A stretch of 21,901 nucleotides of DNA. Source: Zygophlyctis sp. KS116. Taxonomy: Eukaryota > Chytridiomycota. Where the stretch lies: the NCBI GenBank assembly GCA_054661495.1, contig BAAFSQ010000169.1, positions 1 to 21,901 of the forward strand, in the 5' to 3' direction. Under the pieces are notes generated by a model that saw nothing but the letters and a program-made list of their open reading frames with translations, had not been told where the DNA came from and did not search any database. The position numbers and the translations under genes are program-made. Of this stretch, positions 21,119-21,901 are shown piece after piece (positions within the stretch are counted from its first letter, which is position 1; each line of letters begins with the position of its first letter).

Positions 21119-21901
21119 TTAAATCATAGAAGTTACTACATCTAAAGCAGCATAGTTGCTTGATCCTTGTTTTGACGTTCCACTTTTCGAGCCCGCGTTT
21201 GATTCTCCAGGCATAAAAATGACCTTTGAATTAGCAGACTTGGACATATTCTGTAGCGTTTCCAGGTACCGGATCTGCATTGCCGCAGGAGTATTTAGAA
21301 TGTCCGAAGCTTCTCTCATTAGCTTGGCTGATTCAACTTCGGCTTGAGCAGCAATCACCTTCGACTCACCAATACGTTTTTGCTTTGCTGCTGCAGACAA
21401 AGATTCTTGTAACTCCTGGGAGAATCTCAAATCCTTGAGAAGAATAGATTCCACCTTTATACCCCAACTGGAAGCTACTGCATCAATAATATCTAGTATA
21501 AATACAGTTAAACAAACCTTCCACCTCTTGAGCCATGGATTCACGATGTTCGACGCATTCCTGAACAGTTCGAGCCCCAGTAATAAGACGTAGAGTTGTC
21601 ATGGTTCTTTCCACAAGGGCCTTCTTCATATTGCTCACTGTAAATGTTGCGACATAAGGATCGACAGCATGCCAGTACAAGACAGAATCAATAATCACAG
21701 ACACATTATCTTTTGTCATAATTGACTGAGCTGGAATATCTTCGATTTGAATTCTCATATCCCTTGCGATAAGACATGACGAGCTTACAAATTCAGGAGA
21801 TCCTCATTAAATGGCATGACATAGTACAACCTAACTATGAGACTAGCATAATAAAATACCCTGCATCAACGGTCTTGTAATACTTCCCAAAGCGAGTAAT
21901 C
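21119..21901 (-). CDS. Stomatin-like SPFH/band 7 protein (5' end off the window)
   Basis: Membrane-associated scaffold of the stomatin/prohibitin (SPFH) family; relatives organise lipid microdomains and modulate channels. Visible exons are 21901-21860 (partial), 21830-21789, 21762-21518 and 21492-21119, with introns of 29, 26 and 25 nt. The 703 visible nt encode about 233 residues. The frame starts inside the SPFH core (RFGKYYKTVDAGLYYVMPF), continues with IPAQSIMTKDNVSVIIDSVL and ARTVQECVEHRESMAQEVE, then the coiled-coil SWGIKVESILLKDLRF and AAAKQKRIGESKVIAAQAE. It finishes with the stomatin signature PAAMQIRYLETLQNMSKS and a Ser/Gly-rich tail. The N-terminal membrane hairpin is outside the window. 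The second intron (21763-21788) ends in AAG, and the third starts GTTTGT, both atypical here. Its stop is 24 nt from the convergent PARN stop. Whether it is a plasma-membrane stomatin or a mitochondrial SLP2 type cannot be decided without the N-terminus. Confidence 0.9.

Overview
This is a compact eukaryotic nuclear region, AT-rich by eye, from an organism with a motile flagellum at some life stage. The standard genetic code is used: Gln is CAA/CAG, and TAA, TAG and TGA all act as stops. Seven of the eight confidently called protein genes are spliced. I placed 24 introns by hand and every one is only 24-31 nt long. They start with GTA in 23 of 24 cases and end in TAG in 21 of 24. The small introns, dense packing, axonemal dynein and fungal-type gene set suggest a zoosporic early-diverging fungus or relative (for example a rozellid or aphelid). 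That is inference. A ciliate such as Stentor, which also has tiny introns and a standard code, is not strictly excluded.

Layout from left to right: a repeat-rich upstream region (1-211); mitochondrial F1 ATP synthase epsilon subunit (+, 212-415); TOE1-type deadenylase (-, 419-1581); a four-CBS plus PB1 protein with a C-terminal membrane anchor (-, 1583-3268); C1D/Lrp1-type exosome cofactor (+, 3455-3784); a secreted, probably GPI-anchored, cysteine-rich protein (-, 4011-4674); a stretch of about 780 nt with a possible remnant of that gene; a complete outer-arm dynein beta-class heavy chain (-, 5456-19176, 11 exons, 4485 codons before the stop); PARN deadenylase (+, 19425-21094); and a stomatin/prohibitin-domain gene running off the right edge (-, 21119 to beyond 21901). 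Joined exon lengths are divisible by three for every complete gene.

No operon-like pathway runs through the window. Three of the eight genes (TOE1, PARN, C1D) act in RNA 3'-end trimming, which may be coincidence. Spacing is extreme on the left: ATP epsilon and TOE1 have convergent stop codons 3 nt apart, and the CBS-PB1 stop lies 1 nt before the TOE1 start codon. The features most worth follow-up are the uniform mini-introns, the internally duplicated cysteine-rich surface protein with introns at matching positions, and its apparent degenerate copy.
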